NCBI GenBank assembly: GCA_016867115.1
Contig: VGKG01000010.1
Location: forward strand, 1-38,836
Length of the DNA stretch: 38,836 bases
Source of the DNA: Candidatus Omnitrophota bacterium
GTDB lineage: Bacteria > Omnitrophota > Gorgyraeia > Gygaellales > Profunditerraquicolaceae
Direction: 5' to 3'
The position numbers were made by a program, and so were the translations under genes. The notes beneath the pieces were generated by a model. It saw only the letters and a list, made by a program, of their open reading frames with translations, was not told where the DNA came from and ran no database searches. Positions 1 to 8,476 of the stretch are shown here, in pieces; the first letter of the stretch is position 1, and each line of letters begins with the position of its first letter.

Positions 1-127
1 AGGCCGGTTGCGGAATAAGTCAATGCGCTGTTCTCCGGGTCTGTAGCCGAAAGAGTAAACTGCAGGAGCTGGTTTTCATTCACGGATTTATTGCCGATCG
101 GGCTCAATACCGGAGGCTGGTTGGTAG
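1..127 (-). repeat. Exact 127-bp intragenic repeat, copy A (identical to 1135-1261)
   Basis: Bases 1-127 match 1135-1261 without a mismatch. Both encode the start of an Ig-like unit of the subtilase (PPVLSPIGNKSVNENQ...). Perfect DNA identity between repeats whose other neighbours have diverged indicates recent duplication or gene conversion. It also makes this stretch prone to misassembly. Confidence 0.95.
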
Positions 128-3100
128 AGGCTGTCGTAGCATAAGCGGTATTAGAGTAGCCGGAGCCTCCCCTGTTATTATAGGCATAGACGCGGTAGTA
201 ATAGGCCATGCCGCCGGATAACCCGCTGTCGCTATAAACAGTAATATTTGCGCCGGTGGTGGCGATCACGATGAACAGACCGCTGGTAGCAGTTGCCCTT
301 TCAATCTTAAACCCGCTTTCTTTATTGGTCGGGCCATTTGATGCGTCTTCCCAGCTGAGGTTAATCTGGCTGGATGAGATAGCTATTGCATTCAGACTTG
401 TTGGCGCCCCGGGGAGCGTCTTCTGTTCGCTTCGGCTCAGAACAGTTGCAGAAGCTATATTAGTATAATTTGAGTTTCCGCTATTGTTATAAGCGCGCAC
501 CCGGTAATAGTAGGTTACACCGGCAGATAATCCGGAATCAGTGTAAGCGTTGCTATTTACGCTTACGGAGGCGATCTCGCTGAACGGGCCGGCAGCAGAA
601 GTGCTCCTTTCTATTTTGAATCCGGTTTCGTTATTGGCGTTATCCTGCCAGGAGAGGCCGATCTCTTCATTACTTACAGCAACTGCCGTCAGATTCGATG
701 GCGCATCCGGAACAATAAACAAGATCACCGTGGCCGTAATCGTCTCTGAGTCAGTGAGCTGTCCGTCGGAAACGCTGAAGGTCATCTGGTGGTTTCCGGC
801 CTGATTCGATGCCGGCGTCCAGCTACAGCCGCGGGTTGAGGCATTAAAGCTTGCTCCACTGGGCAGGCCGGTTGCGGAGTAGGTAAGGGTATCATTATCC
901 GGATCAGAAGCTGAGACAGTAAACTGCAGCTGTTGTCCGGCGTTCACGCTCTTATTGCCTATTGCCGCTAATTCCGGCGCCCGGTTGACATTGGCCACGG
1001 TAATGGTGACAGCCTCCGAATCGGTAAGCATCCCGTCTGATACAGTGAACGTCACCTGGTATGTCCCTGCCTGGGTAAAGCTGGGCGTCCAGCTGAAAGT
1101 CTTGGTTGAGGCATTAAAGCTTGCACCTCCCGGCAGGCCGGTTGCGGAATAAGTCAATGCGCTGTTCTCCGGGTCTGTAGCCGAAAGAGTAAACTGCAGG
1201 AGCTGGTTTTCATTCACGGATTTATTGCCGATCGGGCTCAATACCGGAGGCTGGTTGGTAGTTACCATAATAGTGACCGTCTCTGAATCGCCCAGCGTCC
1301 CGTCCGTGACGCTAAAAGTCACCTGGTAGGTTCCGACCTGAGTTGATGCCGGCGTCCAGCTGAAAGTCTTAGTGGCGCTATTAAATCCTGCGCCATTAGG
1401 CAGGCCGTTTACCGAATAAGTCAGCGTATCATTATCCGGATCAGTCGCTGAGACCGTAAATTGCAGCAACTGGCCGGCAGTGATGGATTTATTGCCTATT
1501 GCCGCTAATTCCGGCGCCCGGTTGACATTGGCCACGGTAATGGTGACAGCCTCCGAATCGGTAAGCATCCCGTCTGAGACAGTGAACGTCACCTGGTATG
1601 TCCCTGCCTGGGTATAGCCCGGTGTCCAGGCAAAGGTTTTAGTAGAACTATTAAAGCTTGCTCCACTGGGCAGGCCGGTTGCGGAGTAGGTAAGGGTATC
1701 ATTATCCGGGTCAGTAGCTGAGACAGCAAACTGCAACAGCTGGTTTTCATTCACGGACTTGCTGCCGATTGCGTTCAATACCGGGGGATTATTCGCCCTT
1801 ACTGTCGTGGCAGAGGCAGTATTGGAGTAATCAGAGTCTCCTTTGCTGTTGTAGGCGCAAACACGGTAATAATAGGTTATCCCCCCTGTCAATCCGCTGT
1901 CGCTATAAGCAGTGATATTGGCTCCGGTAGAGCCTACGCCGGCGAATATCCCGTTCTGAGTAACAGCCCGCTCTATTTTAAATCCGTTCTCATTACCCGA
2001 GTTATCCAGCCACGAGAGATTAACGACGCTCGAAGAAGCTGCCTGGGCAACCAGGTTTTCCGGGGCGGCAGGCAGGAACTTTTGCAAGCGGCTTGCGGTT
2101 GCCGACGCAGTATTAGAATAACCGGAGTTTCCCGCGATATTGTTTGCGCAGATCCGGTAATAATAGGTCGTGCCCGAAGTAAGGCCTGTATCAGAATAGG
2201 TAGTCGTGTTTGCCTGGCTGGCGTATATCTGCGTAAAGGGCCCTGCGGAGGAAACAGCCCTCTCTAGCTTAAAGCCGGACTCATTGTCGGAATTGTCCTG
2301 CCAGGCAAGATTGATCTGATTGGTCCCGATGAAGAGCGCGCTCAGATTTGCGGGAGCGTCCGGAATAGTCGGCGGTATGACGGTGATAGCAATCGTCTCT
2401 GAGTCAGAAAGCAGGCTGTCGGAAACAGTAAAGGTCACCTGGTATGTGCCTGTCTGGCTGATGCCAGGGGTCCAGCTGAAGACACGCGTTGAAGAGTTAA
2501 AACTTGCGCCGTTTGGCAGACTGCTTACTGAATAGCTGATAGGGTCATTATCCTGATCGGTCGCTGTCACCGTAAACTGTAGTAATACTCCTGCGGTAGC
2601 AGTTTTATCTCCTATGGAACTCAATACCGGCGCGCTGTTCGTATAGCGTAAGGCCTCTGTCACCGCATGGTAGGCGTTTATCCTTCCGTAGCCGAAATAA
2701 ATATCTTTGCCTGCTGCGCCCAGATCCACTGCAGTCCTCTCCAAGACATGCCTTACCTGCCGGTTGGTGAGGCCGGGATTCGCTTTAAGGATCAGCGCAG
2801 CCAGGCCTGAGACATGCGGGCAGGCCATGGAAGTGCCGTCTGAATACACGTATGGCGGGTAGCCTCCGGAGAGGCTGGCAGGATAGGTACTTGCGATATT
2901 TACTCCCGGCGCAGCTACGGATATTGCCGAGCCGTAGTTGGAGAAGCTGGCCCTTGCATCGTTTGAGTCTGTTGCTGCGACCGCGATCACATTGGGATTA
3001 TTTGCCGGTGGATAGTTCGCCACATCAACTGCGTCGTTTCCTGCGGCAAAGACGACTACGCAGCCGCTGTTGTAGGCGTAGTTTACTGCCGTTTCCAGGA

Positions 3101-4151
3101 GCGGGTCGGAAGCGCCTCCTCCGGAGAGCCCCCAGCTATTGCTTAAGACCTTTGCCCCCCTGCCTGCGGCATAGTAAATGGCGTTGGTCATAATGGAGGT
3201 GCTGCTTGAGCCGCCGTCGCTGAATCCTTTTATAGGCATGATCTTTGCTTTTGGCGCTACGCCGATCACGCCTTTGCTGTTATTGCCCACGGCGGCGATC
3301 GTCCCCGAGCAGTGAGTGCCGTGGCCATCATAATCCATGGGGTTATTATCATTGTTTCCGAAATCCCACCCGCGGTAGTCGTCGAGATAGCCGTTGCCGT
3401 CGTTATCCACGCCGTTTATCGGGTCTAGGCTGTTTGTCCAGATATTCGCGGAGAGATCCTCATGGGTATAATCGACGCCGGTATCGATAACTGCAACCAC
3501 AACATTGTCTCCCTGCGAGAGGTCCCATGCCGCCGGGCAATTAAGCCTGGAAGGCTGCATAGCCCAGAGGGAACTGTAATAGGTGTCATTCGGGGTCATA
3601 TAGGGTTTCATTATATAGTTCGGCTGGGCAGATTCAACCTCCGGTAACGCGCTTAAGGAGTTTATCGTTTCTTCGACGCCCTTTCCTTCGGGGAGCGTTA
3701 TTTTATAAGAGCGGTAGAGGGCCTTCTCTTCTTCGCTCATCTTGGCGTAAGCTTCCTTAAACAGGTCCTGCGCCGGGATCTGGTCTACCTCCTTATATTG
3801 TTTGCCCAGGAACCAGTACCAGCCGTCCGAAGACTTCTCCAGCTTATAGTCCTGCCTGAACCGGGAGACCGCAGCCTCGACAGGCAGTATGCTCTCAATA
3901 GATACCGGCTCAAGCCCTATTGCCGAGAGTATTTCCCGGGGGATGGCCCCCTCTTTGAACCTGACCAGGACTTCATTAGGGACATAAGATGCGGCCTTGG
4001 TCTTCCCTGTTTCAGATGCGGCTGATTGGCTGAAAGTAACGGAAGGCAATTCTTCGGATTGCGTGGCGGTCATGGCTTGCAGCTGTGGAAGGATAATGAG
4101 GGCGAGAATTAATTCTAAGACACACGCTCTTTTTGGGAGATTCATTTTCAT
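1..4151 (-). CDS. Secreted S8 subtilisin-like protease with Ig-like and FN3 repeats (3' end outside window)
   Basis: A predicted extracellular serine endopeptidase; at least 1383 residues are present and the frame is still open at base 1. The start codon at 4151 is followed by a signal peptide (about residues 1-27), then a propeptide-like region to about 190. The S8 catalytic domain carries the triad: Asp223 in VIDTGVD, His277 in GHGTHCSG, Ser441 in GTSMACPHV, with the oxyanion Asn in AAGND. From about 500 on come Ig-like (PIG/cadherin-like) units beginning 'PVLxxIGxK' and FN3 units ending 'YYYRVxAYN', in the order Ig, FN3, FN3, Ig x4, FN3, FN3, Ig. The start has only a weak ribosome-binding site. 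A c-di-GMP-I riboswitch and promoter precede it, and the T2SS operon lies directly upstream, so export by that system is plausible (inference). Substrate and C-terminal anchoring cannot be seen. Family assignment is secure. Confidence 0.93.
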   Translation of the reverse strand, partial: MKMNLPKRACVLELILALIILPQLQAMTATQSEELPSVTFSQSAASETGKTKAASYVPNEVLVRFKEGAIPREILSAIGLEPVSIESILPVEAAVSRFRQDYKLEKSSDGWYWFLGKQYKEVDQIPAQDLFKEAYAKMSEEEKALYRSYKITLPEGKGVEETINSLSALPEVESAQPNYIMKPYMTPNDTYYSSLWAMQPSRLNCPAAWDLSQGDNVVVAVIDTGVDYTHEDLSANIWTNSLDPINGVDNDGNGYLDDYRGWDFGNNDNNPMDYDGHGTHCSGTIAAVGNNSKGVIGVAPKAKIMPIKGFSDGGSSSTSIMTNAIYYAAGRGAKVLSNSWGLSGGGASDPLLETAVNYAYNSGCVVVFAAGNDAVDVANYPPANNPNVIAVAATDSNDARASFSNYGSAISVAAPGVNIASTYPASLSGGYPPYVYSDGTSMACPHVSGLAALILKANPGLTNRQVRHVLERTAVDLGAAGKDIYFGYGRINAYHAVTEALRYTNSAPVLSSIGDKTATAGVLLQFTVTATDQDNDPISYSVSSLPNGASFNSSTRVFSWTPGISQTGTYQVTFTVSDSLLSDSETIAITVIPPTIPDAPANLSALFIGTNQINLAWQDNSDNESGFKLERAVSSAGPFTQIYASQANTTTYSDTGLTSGTTYYYRICANNIAGNSGYSNTASATASRLQKFLPAAPENLVAQAASSSVVNLSWLDNSGNENGFKIERAVTQNGIFAGVGSTGANITAYSDSGLTGGITYYYRVCAYNSKGDSDYSNTASATTVRANNPPVLNAIGSKSVNENQLLQFAVSATDPDNDTLTYSATGLPSGASFNSSTKTFAWTPGYTQAGTYQVTFTVSDGMLTDSEAVTITVANVNRAPELAAIGNKSITAGQLLQFTVSATDPDNDTLTYSVNGLPNGAGFNSATKTFSWTPASTQVGTYQVTFSVTDGTLGDSETVTIMVTTNQPPVLSPIGNKSVNENQLLQFTLSATDPENSALTYSATGLPGGASFNASTKTFSWTPSFTQAGTYQVTFTVSDGMLTDSEAVTITVANVNRAPELAAIGNKSVNAGQQLQFTVSASDPDNDTLTYSATGLPSGASFNASTRGCSWTPASNQAGNHQMTFSVSDGQLTDSETITATVILFIVPDAPSNLTAVAVSNEEIGLSWQDNANNETGFKIERSTSAAGPFSEIASVSVNSNAYTDSGLSAGVTYYYRVRAYNNSGNSNYTNIASATVLSRSEQKTLPGAPTSLNAIAISSSQINLSWEDASNGPTNKESGFKIERATATSGLFIVIATTGANITVYSDSGLSGGMAYYYRVYAYNNRGGSGYSNTAYATTASTNQPPVLSPIGNKSVNENQLLQFTLSATDPENSALTYSATG
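952..1077 (-). repeat. 126-bp intragenic repeat, copy A (one mismatch to 1489-1614)
   Basis: Matches 1489-1614 with an offset of 537 bases and a single difference (1041 versus 1578). It spans the junction between two successive Ig-like units of the subtilase (…SDGMLTDSEAVTITVANVN, then RAPELAAIGNKS). Confidence 0.93.
1135..1261 (-). repeat. Exact 127-bp intragenic repeat, copy B
   Basis: Second copy of the sequence at 1-127, offset 1134 bases. The spacing corresponds to a block of Ig, Ig, FN3 and FN3 modules, so a multi-domain block may have been duplicated as a unit. Confidence 0.95.
1489..1614 (-). repeat. 126-bp intragenic repeat, copy B
   Basis: Partner of 952-1077. The 537-base offset equals 179 codons, so the repeat keeps the reading frame, as expected for module duplication. 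Confidence 0.93.
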
Positions 4152-4257
4152 CTTAAACCCATCTTAAGCGTTACGTAGAACTTTGATTCGTTCGAATAGC
4201 TGGCGCGCTCGTGCAACGCCCAATCATAAAGGATGGATTGGCATGCGCCCGTACGCT

Positions 4258-4301
4258 AATAAAAATCCCCGATTCGCACTTTATTAAGGCAAATCAGGGT
4301 T
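4258..4301 (-). promoter_or_regulatory. Candidate expression platform downstream of the c-di-GMP aptamer
   Basis: On the minus strand the bases at 4301-4286 (AACCCUGAUUUGCCUU) are complementary, apart from one bulged C, to the 5' half of the aptamer (AAGGCAAA then UCAGGGU). The aptamer fold and this long pairing therefore cannot coexist. A second, AT-rich hairpin (AAUAAA/UUUAUU and AAUC/GAUU) follows at 4285-4258. This is the arrangement expected of a strand-exchange switch, but no classical GC-rich terminator with a U-tract is seen, so the mechanism is uncertain. Confidence 0.5.
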
Positions 4302-4307
4302 AATTAT

Positions 4308-4388
4308 CCTCTGGTAATGCAGCCTTCCGCGTTGGCGGAACTGTCGCTTTGCGACCCCAGGTTACCCTGAGTTTGCCTTTTTCAGTGG
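4308..4388 (-). ncRNA. Cyclic-di-GMP-I (GEMM-I) riboswitch aptamer
   Basis: Read on the minus strand, the elements occur in the GEMM-I order. A short P1 strand CCACUG (4388-4383) is followed by GGCAAAC and a stem CAGG/CCUG closed by the GNRA tetraloop GUAA (4365-4362). Then come the signature GGGUCGCAAAGC (CGCAAAGC at 4353-4346), a second hairpin UUCCGC-CAAC-GCGGAA, GGCUGC and AUUACC, and the P1 partner CAGAGG (4313-4308). This matches the Vibrio Vc2 scheme GGCAAAC / GAAA loop / GGGACGCAAAGC / GUUACC. It sits in the leader of the subtilase gene, about 155 bases before its start codon, so it should control a secreted protease in response to c-di-GMP. The ON or OFF direction cannot be told. Confidence 0.87.
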
Positions 4389-4428
4389 TAAAAAAGCCAA
4401 ATTGTCAAATTGCTACAATCTCAGTTAA

Positions 4429-4456
4429 AATATAACACATTTCCGGCCCTTTTCAA
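4429..4456 (-). promoter_or_regulatory. Sigma70-type promoter for the riboswitch-subtilase transcript
   Basis: TTGAAA (4456-4451), a 16-base spacer and TATATT (4434-4429) on the minus strand lie just after the end of gspM. Transcription would begin near 4422 and give a leader of about 270 bases that contains the aptamer. No intrinsic terminator separates gspM from this promoter, so read-through from the T2SS operon is also possible. Confidence 0.55.
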
Positions 4457-4464
4457 GGCAGAAC

Positions 4465-4989
4465 CTATTCTGAAAGAGCCAGTTGCGAGATGGCGAAGAC
4501 CCCTTCTAAAAAGCGGGAATTCGGCTTGGCATTAAGCTGAAACTTTTTGATTGTGAGCGATGAAAGGGATTGTTCGATTGTATAGATAAACTTAAGGTAA
4601 GCGGACATCTCGCCTTCAGTCCTTATCTCAATACTGATCTCTTTTTGGGTCAGGCCTGTTCCCTGCGGCCGCACGTCAGTGATGCGGATGCCGGCGCTAT
4701 TTGCCAGGCTCTCAAGTTCCGAAAGCACCGCTAACTGTGGTTCTTCCTGTTGTTCGGGCAGGCGGAAGGCCGAAGAGAACCTGGCGTATTTTGCTTCAAT
4801 GATATCTTTTTCTGCCAGCAGCCGGGTATATTTCTTCAGCTTCTGGCGGCTGGAGTCGATTTCGCGGCTGAGTTCCCTCTGCCTTTCCAGGAGCGGGGCG
4901 AGAAAGGCGTTGAAGAATATGGCGAAGACGACCACCCCGACGGTGATGTAAAGCGTATTCAGTTCTCTTCTGCTCAGGATCTTGGGCAT
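4465..4989 (-). CDS. gspM: PilO/GspM-like inner-membrane assembly protein of the T2SS
   Basis: A 174-residue bitopic membrane protein: a short cytoplasmic N-terminus, one membrane helix at about 13-32 (VGVVVFAIFFNAFLAPLL), a coiled coil at about 35-70 rich in E, R, K and L, then a small alpha/beta domain. PilO and GspM proteins have this build and pair with PilN/GspL to link the cytoplasmic ATPase to the pseudopilus. It follows the GspL gene with one base between stop and start and closes the gsp operon. Sequence is poorly conserved in this family, so the call rests on topology, size and position. Confidence 0.8.
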   Translation of the reverse strand: MPKILSRRELNTLYITVGVVVFAIFFNAFLAPLLERQRELSREIDSSRQKLKKYTRLLAEKDIIEAKYARFSSAFRLPEQQEEPQLAVLSELESLANSAGIRITDVRPQGTGLTQKEISIEIRTEGEMSAYLKFIYTIEQSLSSLTIKKFQLNAKPNSRFLEGVFAISQLALSE

Positions 4990-4990
4990 T

Positions 4991-6424
4991 TTATTTTTTC
5001 GCGCAGATTATTTCAAAGTCCACCACTTCGCCTGCCTGCGTCTTTTTTTTGGTGGCAAATCTTACCTTGATATTGAAGCTCTTCAGGACGCCTGACCTCT
5101 CAAGCTGCGAGACAAGGCCGAATACCGCATTAAGTTCCGGCGCCTGGCCCCGCAGGACCAGCTGGCCGCCTTCTTCATAGATCAGGCTGTTTAAGGATAC
5201 GGAAGCGGGCATGACCCGGTACAATTCGCGGATTATATCCAGAGACGCGGCTCTTCTGCTCCTGCGGTTCTCCAGGATCTTGAACCTTCTCTCGATATCT
5301 TCAAGCGGTTTTGCCTGGCGGCTCACCTTATTCAATTCCTCTTTCAGGCGGTTGAGGTACTTTGCCTGATTATCCGCATTTTTTACGCTGGCCAGGAACC
5401 AGATAAGGATTATCGCAGCGATTGCCGCGGCCCTGCGGATACGCTCTTTCCCGGAGCGGGATCTTCGCAGTTGTTCTTTCAGGTCTGCCGGCAGGATATT
5501 CAGGGACTCCGGCACCTGCTTAAACCCCAGGCCGATCAGGCTGAAGGCGGTGTGACTAGAGGCGCCCAGGCGGTCCAGGATCTCTCCCCGGATGCGGATC
5601 TTCTTATCGTAGCCGAGTGATTCAACAGGCAGGAACGCGGCTTTTTTTAGCGCCTCCAGGGCTGCCTGCTGGGGGGCGGATTCTCCGAGGATGACGATTT
5701 TCTGCGGCCTTTCCCCGGCCACCTCCTTAAGATAGGCCTCCAGGGTTTTTTTTACTTCCGCGATAAAGGTTTCTTTCCAGTCCGGGCTTGAGCCGGCGAG
5801 CCTGAAATTGCGGCTAAAGACGAGTTTTCTTTCCCGGATCACCGCTATTTCTACGCTGGAGGCGTCAATGTCAACGACCATTGCGTCAGGGGCATCTTTG
5901 GGGTTAGAGTGGTTATAGAAATTGGTAAGGCCAAAGGATCCCAGCACGATCGACGACGCCGGAATATTAAGGTCCTTCAGGATCTTCAGGTAGCGGCTGA
6001 TGACGTCGCGATGGACTATGACCAGGTTTACGTGCGAGTATCCGTCTTTATCCGAGAAGATAGTCTGGTACGCAGTGACCAGTTCTTCGGCCGGATAAGG
6101 AAGGTATCTTGAGGCCTGAAGGCTTACGATATTGGCGATCTCCTCTTCCGAGGCAGTGGGCACTTTCAGGTATCTGCAGGTGGCGTGATTGCGCGGCAGG
6201 CAGACGGTCAGAGGCTCTTTATTGTACTGAAGTTTTTTGAGGATGCGCCCCAGGTTTTCGGTGAGGGCTGTGTCATTCAGCTCCGGGGCAAAGGCCTCTA
6301 TCTCTAAGGCGTCAAACCCGCTTTCGGAATTGAGGCGCTGGCACCTGAGCACCTTAAGGCAATCAGGCGTTATATGGCAGATGAAAAAAAATTTCTTCTT
6401 CTGTATCAGGGAGAGTTTGGCCAT
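4991..6424 (-). CDS. gspL: GspL-type protein: PilM-like actin-fold domain fused to PilN-like domain
   Basis: A 477-residue protein that in T2SS recruits the GspE ATPase to the inner membrane. Residues 1 to about 310 resemble the PilM/GspL cytoplasmic actin-like domain (CRYLKVPTASEEEI, then a YLPYPAEEL motif; a buried VDIDASSVEIAV strand). After a basic stretch comes one membrane helix at about 330-347 (AAIAAIILIWFLAS), a coiled coil, and a periplasmic ferredoxin-like domain such as in PilN. Separate pilM and pilN genes are the usual pilus arrangement; fusion is the GspL arrangement. The gene lies 39 bases after gspK, which is one of the wider gaps in this operon, and has no good ribosome-binding site. 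Confidence 0.85.
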   Translation of the reverse strand: MAKLSLIQKKKFFFICHITPDCLKVLRCQRLNSESGFDALEIEAFAPELNDTALTENLGRILKKLQYNKEPLTVCLPRNHATCRYLKVPTASEEEIANIVSLQASRYLPYPAEELVTAYQTIFSDKDGYSHVNLVIVHRDVISRYLKILKDLNIPASSIVLGSFGLTNFYNHSNPKDAPDAMVVDIDASSVEIAVIRERKLVFSRNFRLAGSSPDWKETFIAEVKKTLEAYLKEVAGERPQKIVILGESAPQQAALEALKKAAFLPVESLGYDKKIRIRGEILDRLGASSHTAFSLIGLGFKQVPESLNILPADLKEQLRRSRSGKERIRRAAAIAAIILIWFLASVKNADNQAKYLNRLKEELNKVSRQAKPLEDIERRFKILENRRSRRAASLDIIRELYRVMPASVSLNSLIYEEGGQLVLRGQAPELNAVFGLVSQLERSGVLKSFNIKVRFATKKKTQAGEVVDFEIICAKK

Positions 6425-6463
6425 ATAGATCTAATCATACCCAAAGTTTAACCTATTGCAAGC

Positions 6464-7459
6464 CTAATTTTCCCGCCAGTACAGGAACTTGGCGTTTGCG
6501 CGGTCATAGACCGCGGTGATCTTTTTTGAGCTCCCCCGCGACCGGCCGGTGGAATCGATTCTGAGGCAGTCGGATCTGATCTTGAGCGTGTTCTTGAGCT
6601 GGTTGAAAAGCCCGCTTTCATCCGGAGTAAGGCCATCCAGGATGAGCGCGGTATCTTCTTTTATGGGGCCGGAATTGCCAAGCGATATGAGTTTATTCGT
6701 TATCGAATCTGCGACATCCGCAGTGAGCCCTGAGTTTAAGGCCACTGCCTGCACGTAGATGCCGATAGTTTCATCCGTGGCAGTATTTATATTCAATTTA
6801 GCGTCTCCGTAAATAGTAAAGAGGCTTTCTATGTCAGCGTAGGCCTGGCGCGCTCTTTTACCGGATTCCGCGTCAGAATAGCCTTTGGTTTCGCGAAAGT
6901 AGTTCTCAAGCGCAAGCAGCAGCTCCTCGGGCATTTTTAACGGTTCTTTTTTAGCGTAGACCAGGGTGCTGGCCGGGTTCATCCAGTCGATAATGGCTTC
7001 GGAAAGCTGGGCAGCGTCTGTGACACCTCTGGCGTTAAGGATGCAGTAAGCTTTCTTTTTTTCGAAATCTGAGGAGCCGTTGATGTTGATCTTGCTCTCT
7101 TCGTCGAGCATCCCGTAAGTGAATGCGCCCTGAGGGCCGCTATAGCCTATGTCGAAGAAAGCGCCGGAGTCGCCGAGAAGCTGATGAAAATAATCGCTTG
7201 GGCTTTTGCCCCTCAGATTTACTCCGCACTCTCCTACCGTATCGTAACCCATGGTATTGGGGTCAGCGCCGTCTTTGTCAGCCAGGGTGACGCTTTTATT
7301 TATTCCCGCCCTGGCCATAAGCCCGGCTGCCAGCCTGTCCCTTTGATAACGGGCGAGCCTTAAATTGAGCGCGCCCCGGTGGGCCAGGCCGATGGCGAAT
7401 ACCGCAAGGATTGCGACTATCCAGAGGCTGATGATGAGGACCGAACCTTTTTTATTCAT
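6464..7459 (-). CDS. gspK: Type II secretion minor pseudopilin GspK
   Basis: About 331 residues from the start at 7459 (MNKKGSVLIISLW), which overlaps the gspJ stop as ATGAATAA. A longer start at 7483 exists but would put eight extra residues before the prepilin signal. The short basic leader ends in Gly before SVLIISLWIVAILAVFAIGLA, a hydrophobic N-terminal helix lacking Glu at +5, which is typical of GspK. The large periplasmic domain shows the GspK helix-hairpin region (LNINTATDETI and later). GspK caps the pseudopilus tip together with GspI and GspJ, both encoded just upstream. Confidence 0.92.
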   Translation of the reverse strand: MNKKGSVLIISLWIVAILAVFAIGLAHRGALNLRLARYQRDRLAAGLMARAGINKSVTLADKDGADPNTMGYDTVGECGVNLRGKSPSDYFHQLLGDSGAFFDIGYSGPQGAFTYGMLDEESKININGSSDFEKKKAYCILNARGVTDAAQLSEAIIDWMNPASTLVYAKKEPLKMPEELLLALENYFRETKGYSDAESGKRARQAYADIESLFTIYGDAKLNINTATDETIGIYVQAVALNSGLTADVADSITNKLISLGNSGPIKEDTALILDGLTPDESGLFNQLKNTLKIRSDCLRIDSTGRSRGSSKKITAVYDRANAKFLYWREN

Positions 7460-8093
7460 TGGCGATTGCCTGCCCTTCGGCAAGCGGGATGACCCTGGTA
7501 AAAATTATGCTTCCGGCCTCCCTCTGTCTGCGGTCTTTTTCTATCAGGCTTAATGATATCTCTACCGCCGCGGGCAGCGATTTTTTCTGGGCAGCGTCGT
7601 CCTGGTTTGGCCAGGAATCCTGCCACTCCAGCGGTTCCTGCGGATTGCCGGAAGGAAAGGCGTACCGTAGCGATATCTGTTTTACTTCTTGGGACATCTC
7701 TGTTTCCGAAGGCTCTGCGTCAGCTATCAGGCTGTCGATGCCCCGGCAAAAGATGCGCTGCAGCGTATTCCGGCTGAGTGCGTATTTGATACGCCAGACT
7801 CCCGGTGCGCTGGATCCTTCGATGAAAGCAGGCACCGCGCTGAAAAACTCAAGAGAAGCGGATGTTCCGCTAAACCCCGCATCCTCCTGCTTGTAGGCGA
7901 ATGCGTTTACCAGGTCCAGTTCCGCCCTGTTGAGTATTGAGCGCGCAGTCTGAAAGAGCGTAGTTGCGGAATCAAGGCGGCCGTAACTTAAAATGCCGCT
8001 TTGGAAAGCGGAATATATGCTAATAATAATGACCGCCGAGATCGCCGAGGCGATGAGGAGCTCTACCAGGGTAAAGCCGGTCTTTTGTTTCAT
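7452..8093 (-). CDS. gspJ: Type II secretion minor pseudopilin GspJ
   Basis: About 213 residues from the ATG at 8093, which overlaps the gspI stop as ATGA. The upstream in-frame start at 8156 would add 21 residues inside gspI and is unlikely. The prepilin peptidase site is clear: KQKTG, cleavage, FTLVELLIASAIS with Glu at +5. The rest is a pseudopilin beta-rich domain of the GspJ length. It is expected to form the tip complex with GspI and GspK. Confidence 0.9.
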   Translation of the reverse strand: MKQKTGFTLVELLIASAISAVIIISIYSAFQSGILSYGRLDSATTLFQTARSILNRAELDLVNAFAYKQEDAGFSGTSASLEFFSAVPAFIEGSSAPGVWRIKYALSRNTLQRIFCRGIDSLIADAEPSETEMSQEVKQISLRYAFPSGNPQEPLEWQDSWPNQDDAAQKKSLPAAVEISLSLIEKDRRQREAGSIIFTRVIPLAEGQAIANE

Positions 8094-8476
8094 TGTTTTT
8101 TTAAATAAGTCATGAAATCCATTACGTATTCTTTTTCCCGCAGGTTCTCCTGCCATCCGACGCTGAATTGCAGTTCTTTCAGGTTGGGATTATCTGTTTC
8201 CCGGATCCGGTAGTTCCAGTTGAATCGTTCATTCTGCAGGGTCTCTGTCCCGGAGGCGGGGTAGGCTGCGCCGTCTGAAAATGCGCGTTCGATATCCAGG
8301 AGCCTGGCTTCGCTTAAGTAACAGGCAAGCGTGATGTGCTGGCTGAAGCGCGCTGCGCCCAGGGATGCGGTAAAGGAACGCAGTAAAAAAATGATCGCCG
8401 TGGAGACTATGGCGACCGTGACCAGTATTTCTATGAAGGTAAAACCTTTAACGAATCTGTATCGCACCGGATGCAC
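8090..8476 (-). CDS. gspI: Type II secretion minor pseudopilin GspI
   Basis: 128 residues. The leader MHPVRYRFVKG is followed by FTFIEILVTVAIV with Glu at +5, the class III signal cut by the prepilin peptidase, then a short C-terminal domain, as in GspI. The start lies 29 bases inside the gspH coding region, so translation is probably coupled. Small size and position between H and J decide the identity. Confidence 0.87.
   Translation of the reverse strand: MHPVRYRFVKGFTFIEILVTVAIVSTAIIFLLRSFTASLGAARFSQHITLACYLSEARLLDIERAFSDGAAYPASGTETLQNERFNWNYRIRETDNPNLKELQFSVGWQENLREKEYVMDFMTYLKKQ

Noticed and set aside
1-1740. Regularly spaced repeats that might suggest a CRISPR array or tandem satellite
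   Set aside because: The repeats are in frame within one long protein and encode Ig-like and FN3 modules. Spacing is one or more whole domains, not the 30-40 bases of CRISPR spacers.
2852-3193. Arg/Leu-rich open frame on the plus strand
   Set aside because: It lies opposite the catalytic domain of the subtilase, whose triad motifs are on the minus strand. The composition is that of an antisense shadow.
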